64,000 nt of DNA from the NCBI RefSeq assembly GCF_035582795.1, contig NC_134365.1, positions 41,024,135-41,088,134 on the forward strand. The letters are read 5' to 3'. The notes under the pieces were generated by a model. It was not told the DNA's origin and made no database searches. It worked only from the letters and a program-made list of their open reading frames with translations. Position numbers and translations under genes: made by a program. The stretch is from Mycteria americana. Its lineage: Eukaryota > Chordata > Aves > Ciconiiformes > Ciconiidae. This document shows positions 49,985 through 61,880 of this stretch, piece after piece; position 1 is the stretch's first letter; every line of letters starts with the position of its first letter.

Positions 49985-52239
49985 GTAAGTGTGGGCAGCC
50001 CGCGCGGGCGGGCCGGGGAGGGGGCACCGGCGGCCGCCCCCGCGGCGGCAGCGGCGGGGCGGCCCCGCGGGAGGGCCCGGGCCGGCCCCCGGCGGTGACA
50101 GGAGGCGCGCGGGGTCGGTGCGTTGCCGCGCCGCTGCCTATAGAAAACACCCGACTTCAAATAAGTTTCTAATCGCTTTTTAATCAGCGGGCGGGTTGTA
50201 AAGCGTTTATAGGTATCTCGCTATCTCGGTGCTCGGTCCGGCGCCTGGAGGATCGCTGTGTGATGTGCCGTTTAGAGGGTAATTAAAAGCGATTGCAACA
50301 GCAGAAACTCGATTAGATCTGCAGGGACGTTATCTTCACCTTTGCTTCCCGGGACAGGGCTTTGAACTGCGGTTGCTGCGGATTTAATCTTTAACAGATC
50401 TCCCCTCGGGTTGAGGAAAGGCAATAAATAAACTGAGCTCCCAGGAGGCGGGCAGCGCTCGGAGACCGGTGCGGTGCCCGGGCGGCCCCACACTGCTGCC
50501 GCGGCGGGCATGTGGCTGTGCCCAGAGCCGGGCCCGGCCCGGCGCAGCCGACCCCGTCGGAGCACTCCCTCTGCCTGAGAGTACCCGCCTCACGGGGCAT
50601 CCCCGCCGGGCCGGGCTGCGGTGCTTGGAATCTCCTCTGCATCTCGGGCGCGCTGAATTACAGCGTGTAGGGACAGGGACGGCGAGAACGGAGAAACTTT
50701 GTATTAACAAAAAAACACCCAAAACCGTGGGGAGACTTTTTCTTTGTTTCCTTCTTTTTGGCAGAAGGGTTATCGGTTAGCCTCTCTTGCTTTTGTGTGT
50801 TGGAAGTGTTGGTGCACTAAAAGTGTTGTTTTAGTGCCCTCCTTACTGATTTCATACAGTTCTTCGTGGTTGCATGGCCAGTAGCTTGTTAATTTAATAC
50901 TTATCCTTCATATCCAGCATACAGGTTGTCAGTTTCTGAAGGTGTTTGTCCATCTGTATATTTTGACATGCTGTTGACATGCTTGCTACTATGGTTACTG
51001 TAAAGATGCTTTCACAGTATTGTGTGTCTGGGGCACTAAAGTGATAATTCTGAACTCACTTCTCAGTTAATACCATACTTCAAAGGACATAAACATATGT
51101 TGCATCTGAGAAATTAGATGAAACTAAACTAGAAATGGCCTAAGAGAAGTATAAACATGACAACATAGGCAAGGTAGAAATGAAGTGCAACCAATAAAAT
51201 CTAAGTACTAAGTATATGTGAGGAGAAAGCTTAGTTTAATGAAAATAGCATTGGTTTAGAAAGAGGATGTGCAGCTGAAAGACTTTTCTAAATATTACAC
51301 ATCTAAATACTGTTCCAAAATTTATCTTAATGAGATCAGGTTTAGCTTATTTTATCATAAACATTTCAAAGTCAAAGCTATTAGTAGTGTTAAGAGGCAG
51401 GAGTCAGCATTACTGAATGACCATTTACAGTAGAGCAGAACTTTGGCTATACATAATAAAGATACAATCTTTAAGACATACAAAGTCTGCCACTGGTTTC
51501 AAAAGTAGCAGGTCAGAACTGTGGGTATACACAAGACACAATGTTTTCTGGTGCTTGGAAAGTCATAAGCAGAAAGATAGATGAAGGTATAAAGGCATAC
51601 TTAAGCTGTACATATCCTATGTCAAGTAGATGCCCTAAATTCATGGTTGCTTGGAGGAATGCTAGAACTGGAAAAACTTTAGAGAACCCACTGTTTGACC
51701 GTTTTATGAAGAAAGAGAACAGAAATATGCATGATAATATCAAAATACCACTGCTGTGATCTTCTGCTGTTGAAAAGATATATACCCCCAGTAACCTGCT
51801 TCTCGGTAGGATTGTGATCTGGTCCGCACTTTTGTTTTTAAATCTTCTTGTCCTTCAGCAGGGGACTGTCTTTCTCCAGTCAGGAATTCCATGCTGTTCA
51901 GTAGCATACTGAAGTAAAAAAAAACCCCTGTGGGACACGCAGACTTTTAAATGACCAAGGCTGCATACAGGCAGTATAACAGTATAAAAGACTGGTTCAT
52001 ACCCATAGGCAGCTACACTTACCCTTTTCCAAATTTACCAGGCAGTTATCCTTGGACTGATTAAATATTGCCTAATTATGAAGAGTTGTAGCTCCTGCCT
52101 GCCTGCCTTCCATAAAGAACTGTCAAGTCTCATTTTCTGTAGATGGCTAAGCAATGGCAAATTTTAAAACATGCCTGCTTGTTTTAGAGATGTTTGCCTC
52201 CCTGAGCTTGGTAGTGGCCAACCAGATGCTCCTTGATTT

Positions 52240-52259
52240 CCCCCCCCCCCCCCCCCCCC
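52240..52259 (+). repeat. C20 homopolymer
   Basis: An uninterrupted run of 20 cytosines inside AT-rich intron sequence. Its length is likely polymorphic, and sequencing error there is likely. Confidence 0.9.
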
Positions 52260-55200
52260 AGAAAAACAGAACTGTCTTTTTGTGCTGTGACAATTTTTAC
52301 TTCAGATCAAAGCAGGAGATTAAAACCGTGTACTCACATTAACTCTCTTTCCAGCAAAAAAACCCATCTTCTCTAGTCAATTCTGTTCTTGCACAGTAGA
52401 CATATCTGGCCAAAAATGGTCTGTGGTACTACCTTGTGTTAAGTTTGGGCTTTTAAAATTTTTTTTCTAAATTTCTGTCATTTTTATCTTATCTGGACAC
52501 TCACATAGGAAAAAAAAAGGTAACGTTTTCTTGGTGTGCACTGGAAATTGTGTGAAAAGTTGAAATGCCGAGGCCATTAAGGTTTGTTTTATGTTGGGAC
52601 AAATATGTACAGAGCATGGTATATTATGGTGACAGAATTTTGCATGTTTTTTATGGTGGTGCTCTTTCAGCAGAGCTAAATGTAGTCTACAGATGGACCT
52701 GCTACACATTTCTCCATTCTCAGTTATATTACCAGGCAGCAATTCTTGCTTCCCATCAAAACCCTTTTTATTTATGATTATGTGTCTGCTGCCATGAACT
52801 GTTAGACTTTTTAAGAGCAGACAAGGAGAATCCAGGAGTTTCTTTCCATTCCTTTTTCTTCATTTACTTCTAGGCTAAATCATGTACTCCATGTATTTAA
52901 TGCAATTCCTATTGACATAAATGTGAATTCCATGTGCTGATGAAGGGCAGCACTGAGTCTCTGTTTCAAATTAAGAACATGTCACTTTCCTATCAGTACA
53001 CAGTGAAAAGAAGAAGCCAGGATCTACAGGTCTTTTGCACATGGGACCCTCATTAATTCTCAAACCACGCCTGTGAGTTAGTGAAATATTGTTACCATTT
53101 ACTGTGATGTGGAAAACTGAGGCAAAGAAGGGCTTGCTGAAAGTTAGAGGTAAAGTTTATGACAAAGCCAGTAATTAAAGCCAGAATGCCTTATCCTAAC
53201 TCCATTCTTCAACCACAGGCTCACCCTACTTCTCCTAAATAATTAGTCATTAAAAATAGTGTAAAATCTGGCAACTCCTGTTCTAAAGAGAATTCTTTAT
53301 CTAAAAAGAATATTTAGTATTACGAGTATATATATAAAAAAACCTGTTTTCATATCTCACGTGATGACAATATAGAAGATAGCTTTATAAGATTTTGAGG
53401 GTCTCTGTTATGTGCCTGGATAGCACAGAAAAGTAAATTTATTATAAATGCCAGGGTTGTCTAACAGTTCAGATACTGTATTCTGTGTGATCAAAACCTC
53501 TCAATTATAAACTTAGTGGAATATTTTAAGCAGAATATTAAGTCAAATATTTTCATAATGTTACCAACTTAGATTGACATAGACATGCATGCATACATGT
53601 ATAAATATTGCAGCATATGGTATGTTACCTTTTACATTATAGTTTACTTAATGAGTTATTTTGGGATATGTGTTATTTGCATTTTAAAAGTTTAATTTTG
53701 AGTACATTGTAAATATGCATAGTAACATTTAGGAAAATCTGATTCATAGAATTTTTAATTCTTCATAGAAATAATTGATTAAGAAAAAATTATTTTTTGA
53801 AACTATGATAACGTTGATAGTACTACAGTAAAGATACTATGAAAAAGAAATCAGTGCATATTATAAGGTTCCTAACATATTAGTCTTCAAATAAATTTTG
53901 GCCTTCTGCTTCATTCATTGCCATAATACTGTATTTTATGATAAATATTCCTGTAGAGCACAGTCAAAACTCTACAGTGCATCTGAAAGTATTTAAGACT
54001 ACTAAACAACAACAAAAAAAGACAAAGAATGTGGGAGAAAGAAAAATATTTACCTTTTGAAGGTTAAAAAGTACATTCCCAGAAATTAACTACACTTCTG
54101 AAATAAGAAAGATAGTTGTTTCTGTGTGAGGAATACCCAAAAACATTAAGACCAACCCTTTGGGGTAAATTTGCACTTTTTTAGTCATTCTGATCTCACA
54201 GTGCAAACTCAAGTCTCATCTGCATCTTCATCTAAGGTATCTTGGGAATGACAATAGTTTTTCAAAGAGATCAAACAGCAAGGTATCTTCTTATGAAGAA
54301 GTAAGCTTTACAAAGTCTCTTACAACTTCCAGATCCCTTGACAAGATTTAGGTGTTAGGTAGGTAGTAAAATGTCTGTGTTCTCTTAGAAAGTACTTCTT
54401 TACATAGATACAAACTTTATAAACCATTTTTGTGCCTTTCTAGTTGAAATAAATTAAATGATTGCCATGTGGTTTCAGTTAATAATCTGAGTCTTGTCCC
54501 AGTTGAAGATGAAGGTGAATCCAGGTGCTGGATTTAGAATTTAGTGTTAAATCCCCCTTTTGAAAAGAAAACAGAGCATTTCCTCTCTACTCATGGCAAT
54601 AGTGGGTATGCAAAGGTAAAATGTACACATAGATAAATTAGAGGTACATAAAAACTGAAGAAGTAACAAACTATTTAAAGTTCATGTTTGCTAATTTTCA
54701 AGGGATTTGCTTTAAATTTCAAAACATCATGTGTCAACTCGAAGTTAGTTTCTTTGTGAAAAATGTGGACTTAAATGTATTTAAGAAGGGAATGTCACTC
54801 TTCCCACTTGAGAATACAGTGCTAAAAATAACTCTTTACACTGCTTCCTAAAGAGCCTTGTGCTGCTCAGAAAGGGGAAAAAAGGCACTCACACACTACC
54901 TCTCTCCTTTGTAGCATTTGCTCTGTGGAAACGCTGCATAAATTGACAGGGAAAAGGAAGCTGTCTTTAAGCTTGTAGAATATAAAGAGCTGGCAGAGTG
55001 AAGGCACCTTCAATTTGGTTTGGTATCTGAAGTGCATAGGACAATTGGCTGGGCAGAGGGAGCCTGACTCCAGCTGAGAACGCGTGCACTGGGCTGACCT
55101 TCCCAGTCAGCATGCCAGCAGAGATTAGACTTTCCTCAAGCACCTCTTGTTAACCCAGTCTTTTCTCCAATGTCATTTGTCTTTCAAATGCTTAAAATGC

Positions 55201-55868
55201 TACCAATTTTGCAGCAGTCCAGGTCGCTTTCTTTTTTTCTGTTTGTTGGCCAAGATAATATTTCATCTGCATGCACTGCTTTCTTAATTCTCTGTTGGTT
55301 ATTTAAATGGTCTTGATTAATACAATATATAGTATTTATTTTCCCTGACTTCCTTCCTTGAACTGTCCAGCAGATCTCGTTCTTTTCCCAGTAAAAATCA
55401 TGGTAAATAAGGTGTGGTTCCTTTGGCTCCAAGTAAACTGACTAAGGGCAGAACATGATGTGGTGTTTTTGACATACCAAAACAGCTTTAGACTTCACTT
55501 CTTAGAAGAAAATACCCTAACATCTTTAAAAAGAATGAGATGTGATCAAAGCATGCTTACTCCTCAGAGATTTAGCAATTCATGTGGCAAATCCTTATGC
55601 TGCTTGCTCTGTACTGTTTGGTGAGAAGACCTGAGAAACTTCTACACAATTTTAGTGATCAGATGTGAGAAATTTAATGCCTGGAGAATTATAAAAGAAA
55701 CAAAAGTAGTTGGGGAGGGGTAGAGCTTGAAATGATGTTACTGTTAATTGTTGAAGGAGTGCTACCCTCTTCTCTCTCTTGGAATCGAGGTTTAAGTGAA
55801 AAATGCATAAAACTAAGACAATGAATAGCTTCTACTGTATGACAGTAACTCATGCTACCCCTGTTTTT

Positions 55869-55873
55869 AGTCC
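55869..55873. repeat. Probable target-site duplication of ERV copy 2 (left)
   Basis: AGTCC directly precedes the element. The right flank has AGTGC at 62458-62462, four of five bases matching. Confidence 0.6.
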
Positions 55874-56418
55874 TGTCATGCTTTAACCTGCTAGGCAGCT
55901 AAACACCATGCAGCCATTTGCTCACTCCCCCTCAGTGGGACGGGGGAGACAATCAGAAAAAAGATAAAACTCATGGGTTGAGATAAAGACAATTTAATAG
56001 GACAGAAAAGGAAGGGAAAATAATGATAAAAGAATATACAAAACAAGTGATGCACAATGCAATTGCTCACCACCTGCTGACCGATGCCCAGCAGGTTCCC
56101 AAGCAACGGCCGCGCTGCCCCAGCCAACTACTCCCATTTTTTTTGTGCAGCATGATGTCATATGGTAGGGAATATCCCTTTGGCCAGCTTGGGTCAGGTG
56201 TCCTGGCTGTGCCCCCTCCCAGCTTCTTGTGCACCTCCAGCCTCCTTGCTGGCAGGGCAGTGTGAGAAGCTGAAAAGTCCTTGACTTAGTGTAAGCACTG
56301 CTCAGCAACAACTAAAACATCAGTGTTTTATCACATTATTCTCATGCTAAATCCAACACACAGCACTATACCAGCTACTAGGAAGAAAATTAACTCTATC
56401 CCAGCCGAAACCAGGACG
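55874..56418 (-). repeat. 3' LTR, ERV copy 2
   Basis: 545 bp. The left edge TGTCATGCTTTAACCTGC is the 3' end in element sense. The right edge reads CCAGGACG, so the first T of the LTR has become C in element sense. The right half (U3 side) is almost identical to the 5' LTR, while the left half differs at many positions. TGATGTCA at 56153-56160 is CRE-like. Confidence 0.9.
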
Positions 56419-57545
56419 ATAGCCACCCCTTATTCTATACCATCTACGTCGTGCCTAGGTCCCACACTTTCCAATACATACCAGTTAATCACCACCACTT
56501 TTCCTGTCTTTTGATATATACACACAGATACCATTTCCTTAGTCTATGGGCCATCCCTCTAAAATGTCCATTGGGTTCATTTGGTGTTGGATTGTTGTAT
56601 GCCAAAGCCAGTTCTGGTTCCATTATCGCTGCACTTGTCTGGTTCTATCATCACTGCACTTTGCTTGGTTTCATCAAAATTCATTCTTCATTAATCTAGG
56701 TGATTCTTACTGTAATGCCATTGATATGGCATATAGCCACCATAGAAGTGATGATATACAGTATTATATAGCAATTAACATCATACAATTCAAATTATTG
56801 GCTATTCTCACACAAAATCAAGTCCCCTTGAGGTACACATCAGAATTCCCCATCCTCCCACATCACCCACCAAGTGTACCCAGGTCCTTGAGCAAAAGCA
56901 ATCCCACAAATGGGTTTTGTTTTGCCCGAGGCAGGAATAACCCAGACTGTCTTCCTCAGCATGTTTTTTATGTGCACTACAGAGACTTTATCCCCTTCTA
57001 CAGTACCTAAGAGTTTTGACTGGGCAGGACCAGCTCGACTGGCAGATCCCCTAGTGTTGACTTACCAGGTGGCTTTTGCTAAATGTATATCCCAATGTTT
57101 GAACATCCCCGCACCCATTGCTCTCAGTGTAGTCTTTAACAGTCCATTGTATTGTTCAATTTTCCCAGAGGCTGGTGCATGATAGGGGATGTGATATACC
57201 CACTCAGTGCCATGCTCTTTGGCCCAGCTGTCCATGAGGTTCTTTCAGAACCTCCCCGTATTTATATTTCAGCCATCATCCTCATACCAGAGAGTCTTTA
57301 ACTGCTTGGCTTGCATGATTGCAGCGTATGTTTCACATTCGTGGATAACCTGTGCAATAGTGTCCATGGTCAAGTCCACCCCTCAGTCAAGAGCCCATCT
57401 CTATGTTGCATCTCTTCCTTGATGGCCTGAGGTGTCATGGGCCCACTGAGCTATAAATAATTCATCCTTCTGTTGCTAGTCCAGATCCACCTGAGCCACT
57501 TGAATCTTAGCAGCCTGATCTACCAGCTGCTATGTTCTTCAGCGG
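56419..57545 (-). pseudogene. pol: Integrase, core-deleted, ERV copy 2
   Basis: The zinc-binding domain is readable at about 57470-57330: His (AHD), His (GHQGRD) and the first Cys (HEC), but the second Cys is read as Tyr (CETYAAI). Two in-frame stops interrupt it. At about 57237-57262 the sequence jumps from the start of the catalytic core to near its end, so both catalytic Asp residues are missing. The region with the catalytic Glu survives (APASGKIEQYNGLLKTT), followed by the C-terminal domain and stops. It cannot be functional. The remaining sequence up to the LTR shows no env. Confidence 0.82.
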
Positions 57546-57675
57546 CCTGACTCTTGGGTACGTGAGCATGTGTGTGACGTACTTTTACAACCAGGTTCTC
57601 TACCCGGGCAGCAATATCTTGCCACAATGTGGCCGCCCAGATGTGTTTGCCTCTATGCTGCCAGTTGTTCTGCTT

Positions 57676-57975
57676 TCATTGCTGCAACCACCCCCACAGG
57701 GCATTTGCCACCACCCATGAGTCAGTATAAAGTACTGGCCGCTTTTCTCGTTCAGCAATATCTAAAGCCAGCTGGATGGCTTTCACCTCTGCAAACTGAC
57801 TCAATTCACCTTCTCCTTCAGAAGTTTCTGCGACTTCTTGTATAGGACTCCATACAGCAGCCTTCCACCTCCAAAGCTTTCCCACAAGACGCCAGGACCC
57901 ATCAGTGAACAGGGCATAGTGCTTCTCATTTTCTGGTAGTGTATTATACAGTGGGGCCTCTTCAGCATGTGTCAC
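57676..57975 (-). pseudogene. pol: RNase H domain, ERV copy 2
   Basis: A 100-codon open stretch with the RNase H signature: ALFTDGSW (first Asp), then SQFAEVKAIQLAL (Glu), then PVLYTDSWVVANALWGW (second Asp). The acidic catalytic residues visible here are intact, unlike protease and RT in the same element. This domain removes RNA from the RNA/DNA hybrid during reverse transcription. The ATG at its start is an internal Met and it would be part of a Pol polyprotein. Copy 1 lacks this region completely. Confidence 0.88.
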
Positions 57976-58307
57976 CTCCTCTGATGATGATATTTTGAAA
58001 TCTTTGCCTTCTGGTCAGTCCATGATCACTTCCAAGACTCCTGGGCAACTGGGGTTTCCTATTCCAGCCCGTTGTGTGATCAGTGCAACCCACTTACTCC
58101 ATGTAGCATCTGTTGCATGATGTGTACAGGGGATCCTTTGAACATCCAGCCCAGCACTGACAGCTGGGGTGCCAGGAGGAGCTGTGCTTCAGTACAGACT
58201 GCTTCCAAAGCAGCTCGAACCCCTTCATGTGCTGCCAATATCTCTTATTCAGTTGGAGTATAGCAGGCCTCAGATCCTCTATATCCCTGACTCCAAAACC
58301 CTAGGGG

Positions 58308-59175
58308 TCAACCTCGAGTCCCCCCTGGTGCTTTCTGCCAGAGGCTCCAGGTAGGGCCATTCTCCCCAGCTACGGTGTAGAGCACATTTCTTACATCTTG
58401 TCCTGCATAGACTGGCCGAAAGGCTACTGCATGAAGTGTCTCCTGTTTAATTTGTTCAAAGGCTTGTTGTTGCTCAGGGCCCCATTTGAAATCAGTCTTC
58501 TTCTGGGTCAATTGATAGAGAGGGCTTACGATCAGGCTGTCATTTGGAATATGCATTCTCCAAAATCCACAATGCCTAAGAAAGCTTGTGTTTCCTTTTT
58601 GCGAGTTGGTGGAGACATGGCTGTTATTTTGTTGATCATATCCATTGGGATCTGATGATGTCCATCTTGCCATTTTATTCCTAAAAACTGGATCTCCTGT
58701 GCAGGTCCCTTGACCTTACTTTGTTTTATGGCAAAACCGGCCTTCAGAAGGATTTGGACTATTTTCTGCCCTTTCTCAGAAACCTCTTCTGCGGTGTTGC
58801 CCCACGATGATGCCATCAATGTATTGCAGGTGTTCCGGAGCCTCACCCTGTTCCAGCGCAGTCTGGGTCAGTCCATGGCAAAAGGTAGGGCTGTGTTTCC
58901 ACCCCTGGGACAGTCGGTTCCAGGTGTGCTGGACGCCCCTCCAAGTGAAAGCAAACTGTGGCCTGCACTCTGCTGCCAAAGGGGTTGAGAAAAATGCATT
59001 AGCAGTATCAATTGTGGCATGCCACTTGGCTGCCTTTGACTCCAGTTCGTATTGAAGTTCCAGCATGTCCGGCACGGCAGCACTCAGCAGCGGCGTGACT
59101 TCGTTCAGGCCACGATAGTCCACTGTTAGTCTCCACTCTCCATTGGACTTTGGCACTGGCCATATGGGACTGTTA
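58308..59175 (-). pseudogene. pol: Reverse transcriptase, frame-broken, ERV copy 2
   Basis: Finger and palm blocks (LTVDYRGLNEV, TIDTANAFF, YIDG) are at 59156-58776. After the frame break near 58810, the thumb (QFLGIKW) and connection (FWRMHIPNDSLIVSPLYQL, FKWGPEQQQAF) are in two further frames down to 58308. As in copy 1 the active-site motif is YIDG. From 58666 to 59175 the DNA is identical to copy 1 without one mismatch by eye. The thumb and connection blocks resemble ERVL (class III) pol. Confidence 0.88.
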
Positions 59176-59739
59176 GAGGGTGAGCGAGTCTTGCTGATCC
59201 TTGGCTCCTTGGCTCTCCAGCCAACAAATCAGCTTATGGATGGGAATGAGGGAGTCTCGGTGGCTGCGATATTGCTGCCGGTGCACCGCTGTGGTAGTGA
59301 TCGGCACCTGTTGTTCGTTGACCCTCAGCAACCCCAGAAAAGAAGGGTCCTTCGAGAGACCGGGCAGGGGAGACAGCTGTTTAATTTCCTCCGTCTCCAA
59401 GGCAGCTGTACCAAAAGCCCACCGGTACCCTTTTGGGTCCTTGAAATACCCTCTCCTGAGGTAGTCTATGCCAAGGATGGATGGAGCCTCTGGGCCACTC
59501 ACAATGGGGTGCTTGTGCCACTCATTCCCAGTTAGGCTCACTTCGGCCTCCAGTACAGTTAGCTGTTGGGGTCCGCCTGTCAATCCAGAAATACAGATGG
59601 ATTTTGCCGCTTTCCAGCTTGATGGCATTAGGGTACACTGTGCACCGGTGTGTACTAGAGCCCTGTACTCCTGTGGGTCTGATGTGCCAGGACATCAAAT
59701 CCACACAGCCCAGTAAACGTGGTTGTCCCTTTCCTCCAC
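59173..59739 (-). pseudogene. pro: Retroviral protease region, ERV copy 2
   Basis: Same layout as in copy 1, with His at the catalytic position (LVHTGAQC) and the SILGIDYLRRGYF block. In addition a TGA stop at 59695-59697 replaces the CGA (Arg) of copy 1, a typical CpG-decay change, and closes the N-terminal part. The frame again stops at 59173 before RT continues in another frame. Confidence 0.85.
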
Positions 59740-59760
59740 CTGGCTGGAGGCAGGGCCCCT

Positions 59761-61262
59761 CTAGACCTGGTCATTATATTTGTTACTCACTTCTTGTAAA
59801 TACAAATCAGAAGTCCCTTTATTAAGATTGGAAGTAGGATCAGCTGTTCTACTCTGTCTGGGGAACTGCTCACTGGAAAGTGGAGCAGCAAGTTTCCTGG
59901 AAGAACCCCCTTGTGTGATTGTTTTTCCTTGCAACTCACGTACCCGCGCCTCTAGGGTCGAGGTAGATTTTCCATCCCACTTCCTCATGTCCTCTCCATG
60001 GTCACAGAGGTAAAACCACAGGGTGGCCCATGGTGTGTACTCACTACATCCTCTCTTTTGTGCAGAGGGACGCTTACTCCTAATGGTTGAGATACTGGTC
60101 CATACAGGTGGGGAGTAGGGCATATCCTCTTTGAATTGCTGGAACTCCCAGGACAGTTTCTTCACAGCCGAGACGCAGGCCCATATGGAGGAAGACAGAC
60201 TTTCTTCGTATTGCCTGTGTTGGCCAGCCAATTCATCCACGTCTGTTCCCCTCCATCTTTCCAGGTCATTATGGCCAATGAGTTGGCATTTGAGGATGGT
60301 GTGCTTCGTACCACCTTCCGCGACACAGGTCGTGTGCACCTGACTTCATCTGGATCTTTGGATAACTGCTCGTTGTCCCGGTCATCATAGGCCACCTCCA
60401 GCACAGCTAATTCCCTCAGGTACTGGATACCTCTCTCCGTGGTGGTCCACTTGCCTGGGTGACATATAACATCTTCCTTGAAGGGATACTTTCCTTCACA
60501 CCTAACAGGAGTTGCCTCCAGAGGCTGAGGGCTTGTGCCCCTTTTCCAACTGCTTTGTCAATGCTCCCTTCCCTAGAAAGGGATCCCAGCTGCTTGGCTT
60601 CCCTACCCTCTAATTCCAGGCTACTGGTCCCATTATCCCAGCATTGGAGCAGGCAGGTGACAACATGCTCGCCTGGACGATGACTGAAATCTTTTTGCAT
60701 ATCTCACAAGCTCACTCAGGGATAGGGATCAAGTGGTTACCACCTCATTTATGGGTTCTCCCTCCTCCTGTTCTCGTAATGGCCCTGCTTTGGTGTAGCT
60801 TGCCTCGTCCACTTCTTCCTCCTTCCCCTTCTTAGTAGGAGTTTCTTGCCTTACCAAATGAGCTGACTTTCGCATTCGATATTTATTCTTGTGTATAGGG
60901 GCAACTGATACCGGCACAGGTTGGTTCTGTGGTTCAGCCGCAGTGCCTGTAGTGAGGGTTGGAGTAGTCGCAGTGCTTGTCACTGGGGTTGGAATAGCTG
61001 CAGTGCCTGTCATTTTGTCGTCAGATCCAGAGACCTTCTCTTCCCCTTGAGGGTGCTGAATAGTGTAGAACAGGGCTCAGTAGGCATGGGCCAGGCCCCA
61101 GCACATTGCAGTGATTTGTGTCTCTCTGGAATTGCCAGGGTGACAGCATACTTTTTCCAAATACTTTACTAGTTTTTCAGGATTCTGCACTTGTTCAGGG
61201 GTGAAGTTCCAAAACAGTGGAGGTGCCCACTGTCCTAGGTACTTGCCCATACTATCCCACAC
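59761..61262 (-). pseudogene. gag: gag, frame-broken, ERV copy 2
   Basis: The N-terminal part opens at 61262, with the Met-Gly start (MGKYLGQWAPPLFWN) at about 61250. It is followed by a threonine/proline/alanine-rich segment with a 30-bp tandem repeat, then a lysine/glutamate-rich stretch (60,800-60,860). The same extra-base frame break as in copy 1 lies near 60,705. The C-terminal 192 codons (60339-59761) are about 95% identical to copy 1. Upstream of 61262 a one-base deletion relative to copy 1 separates gag from the leader frame. Confidence 0.8.
60940..61010 (-). repeat. 30-bp tandem repeat inside gag, ERV copy 2
   Basis: Units beginning GCAGTGCCTGT or GCAGTGCTTGT start at 60940, 60970 and 61000 (period 30, ten codons), encoding a Thr/Pro/Ala repeat. 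Copy 1 has fewer units and a poly-G run (22808-22816) at this place. Confidence 0.8.
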
Positions 61263-61293
61263 ACCCTGCCACTCATAACTATCCAGCCTTGGG

Positions 61294-61797
61294 TCAGGTC
61301 TTTGGGGGTATTCTTAAATAGTTGTTTAACGTTAAACAAGACCTAAACACATTCAGGAGACATAGGAATAGGAACATGCTGGTTTGAACATCCCAAGGAT
61401 ATTCAAAATTCTCAAGAGCTGTCGTAACTAGCCTGGAGGAGAAGGGGAAGGTGAAGGAGCGGGGGAAAGTGTCCCCCCTTGTCTCCCCCATAGATTGGCT
61501 CTCTGAGGAGAAAAGGTAAAGAGTGTAATTATTAATAGTTTCCAAGAAATGGTTCCCAAAGTATGGAGATAATGGCAATGCTGAGTACAAATACCAGATT
61601 AGTCTCACGACCAGTAATTTTATCATATCATAGGCCAGTGTTACACAGTACAGCAAAATGATAACCTTAATCCAGCCCCCAGAGGTGATAAACAGCACAA
61701 CAGGGAACGTATACAGCAAGTAAGGTGTTACATAACACAACTTCGACAGCAAGTACAACAACTTTGAGAGCAAATAAATTAATATTGTGAGCAGTGA
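61294..61797 (-). CDS. Hydrophobic membrane leader frame upstream of gag, ERV copy 2
   Basis: Open from just after a TAG at 61798-61800 to a TGA at 61294; 159 codons if counted from the TTG at 61773. No start ATG is shared with copy 1; the first ATG lies about 50 codons in. Predicted membrane segments lie at about residues 5-32, 35-48, 52-66 and 132-143. The sequon Asn82-Tyr-Thr sits in the same context as in copy 1 (LIWYL...YFG...ET(I)xNYT). The proline-tryptophan motif EYPW matches EHPW. By eye about half of the aligned residues agree, far less than for gag-pol. Function unknown. It is not in frame with gag here, because of indels. Confidence 0.42.
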   Translation of the reverse strand, partial: SLLTILIYLLSKLLYLLSKLCYVTPYLLYTFPVVLFITSGGWIKVIILLYCVTLAYDMIKLLVVRLIWYLYSALPLSPYFGNHFLETINNYTLYLFSSESQSMGETRGDTFPRSFTFPFSSRLVTTALENFEYPWDVQTSMFLFLCLLNVFRSCLTLNNYLRIPPKT

Positions 61798-61880
61798 CTA
61801 TTAACCTTATATAATGAATGCTTATAACAAATTTGCCTTAACACGCTCTGGTCAGATCTGTCATTATCTCAACCCTTTGA

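Larger units (their letters stand above)
48900..50650. promoter_or_regulatory. LGR5: CpG island / LGR5 promoter region
   Basis: GC content and CpG density jump abruptly compared with the AT-rich flanks, peaking at about 49,430-50,110, then fall again by about 50,700. The island surrounds the LGR5 first exon. It holds many G-rich Sp/KLF-type boxes (GGGCGGG at 49471-49480 and around), poly-G runs and a 19-bp tandem duplication. A TATA-like TTTAAA lies at 49613-49618 inside the palindrome GCTTTAAAGC, which would place a start site near 49640-49650. This start site is an inference. Confidence 0.8.

Noticed and set aside
49636-50172. 178-codon frames on both strands over the CpG island
   Set aside because: Very GC-rich DNA has few stops. 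These frames are Arg/Ala/Pro/Gly-rich, cross the LGR5 splice donor and overlap the supported LGR5 exon in another frame.
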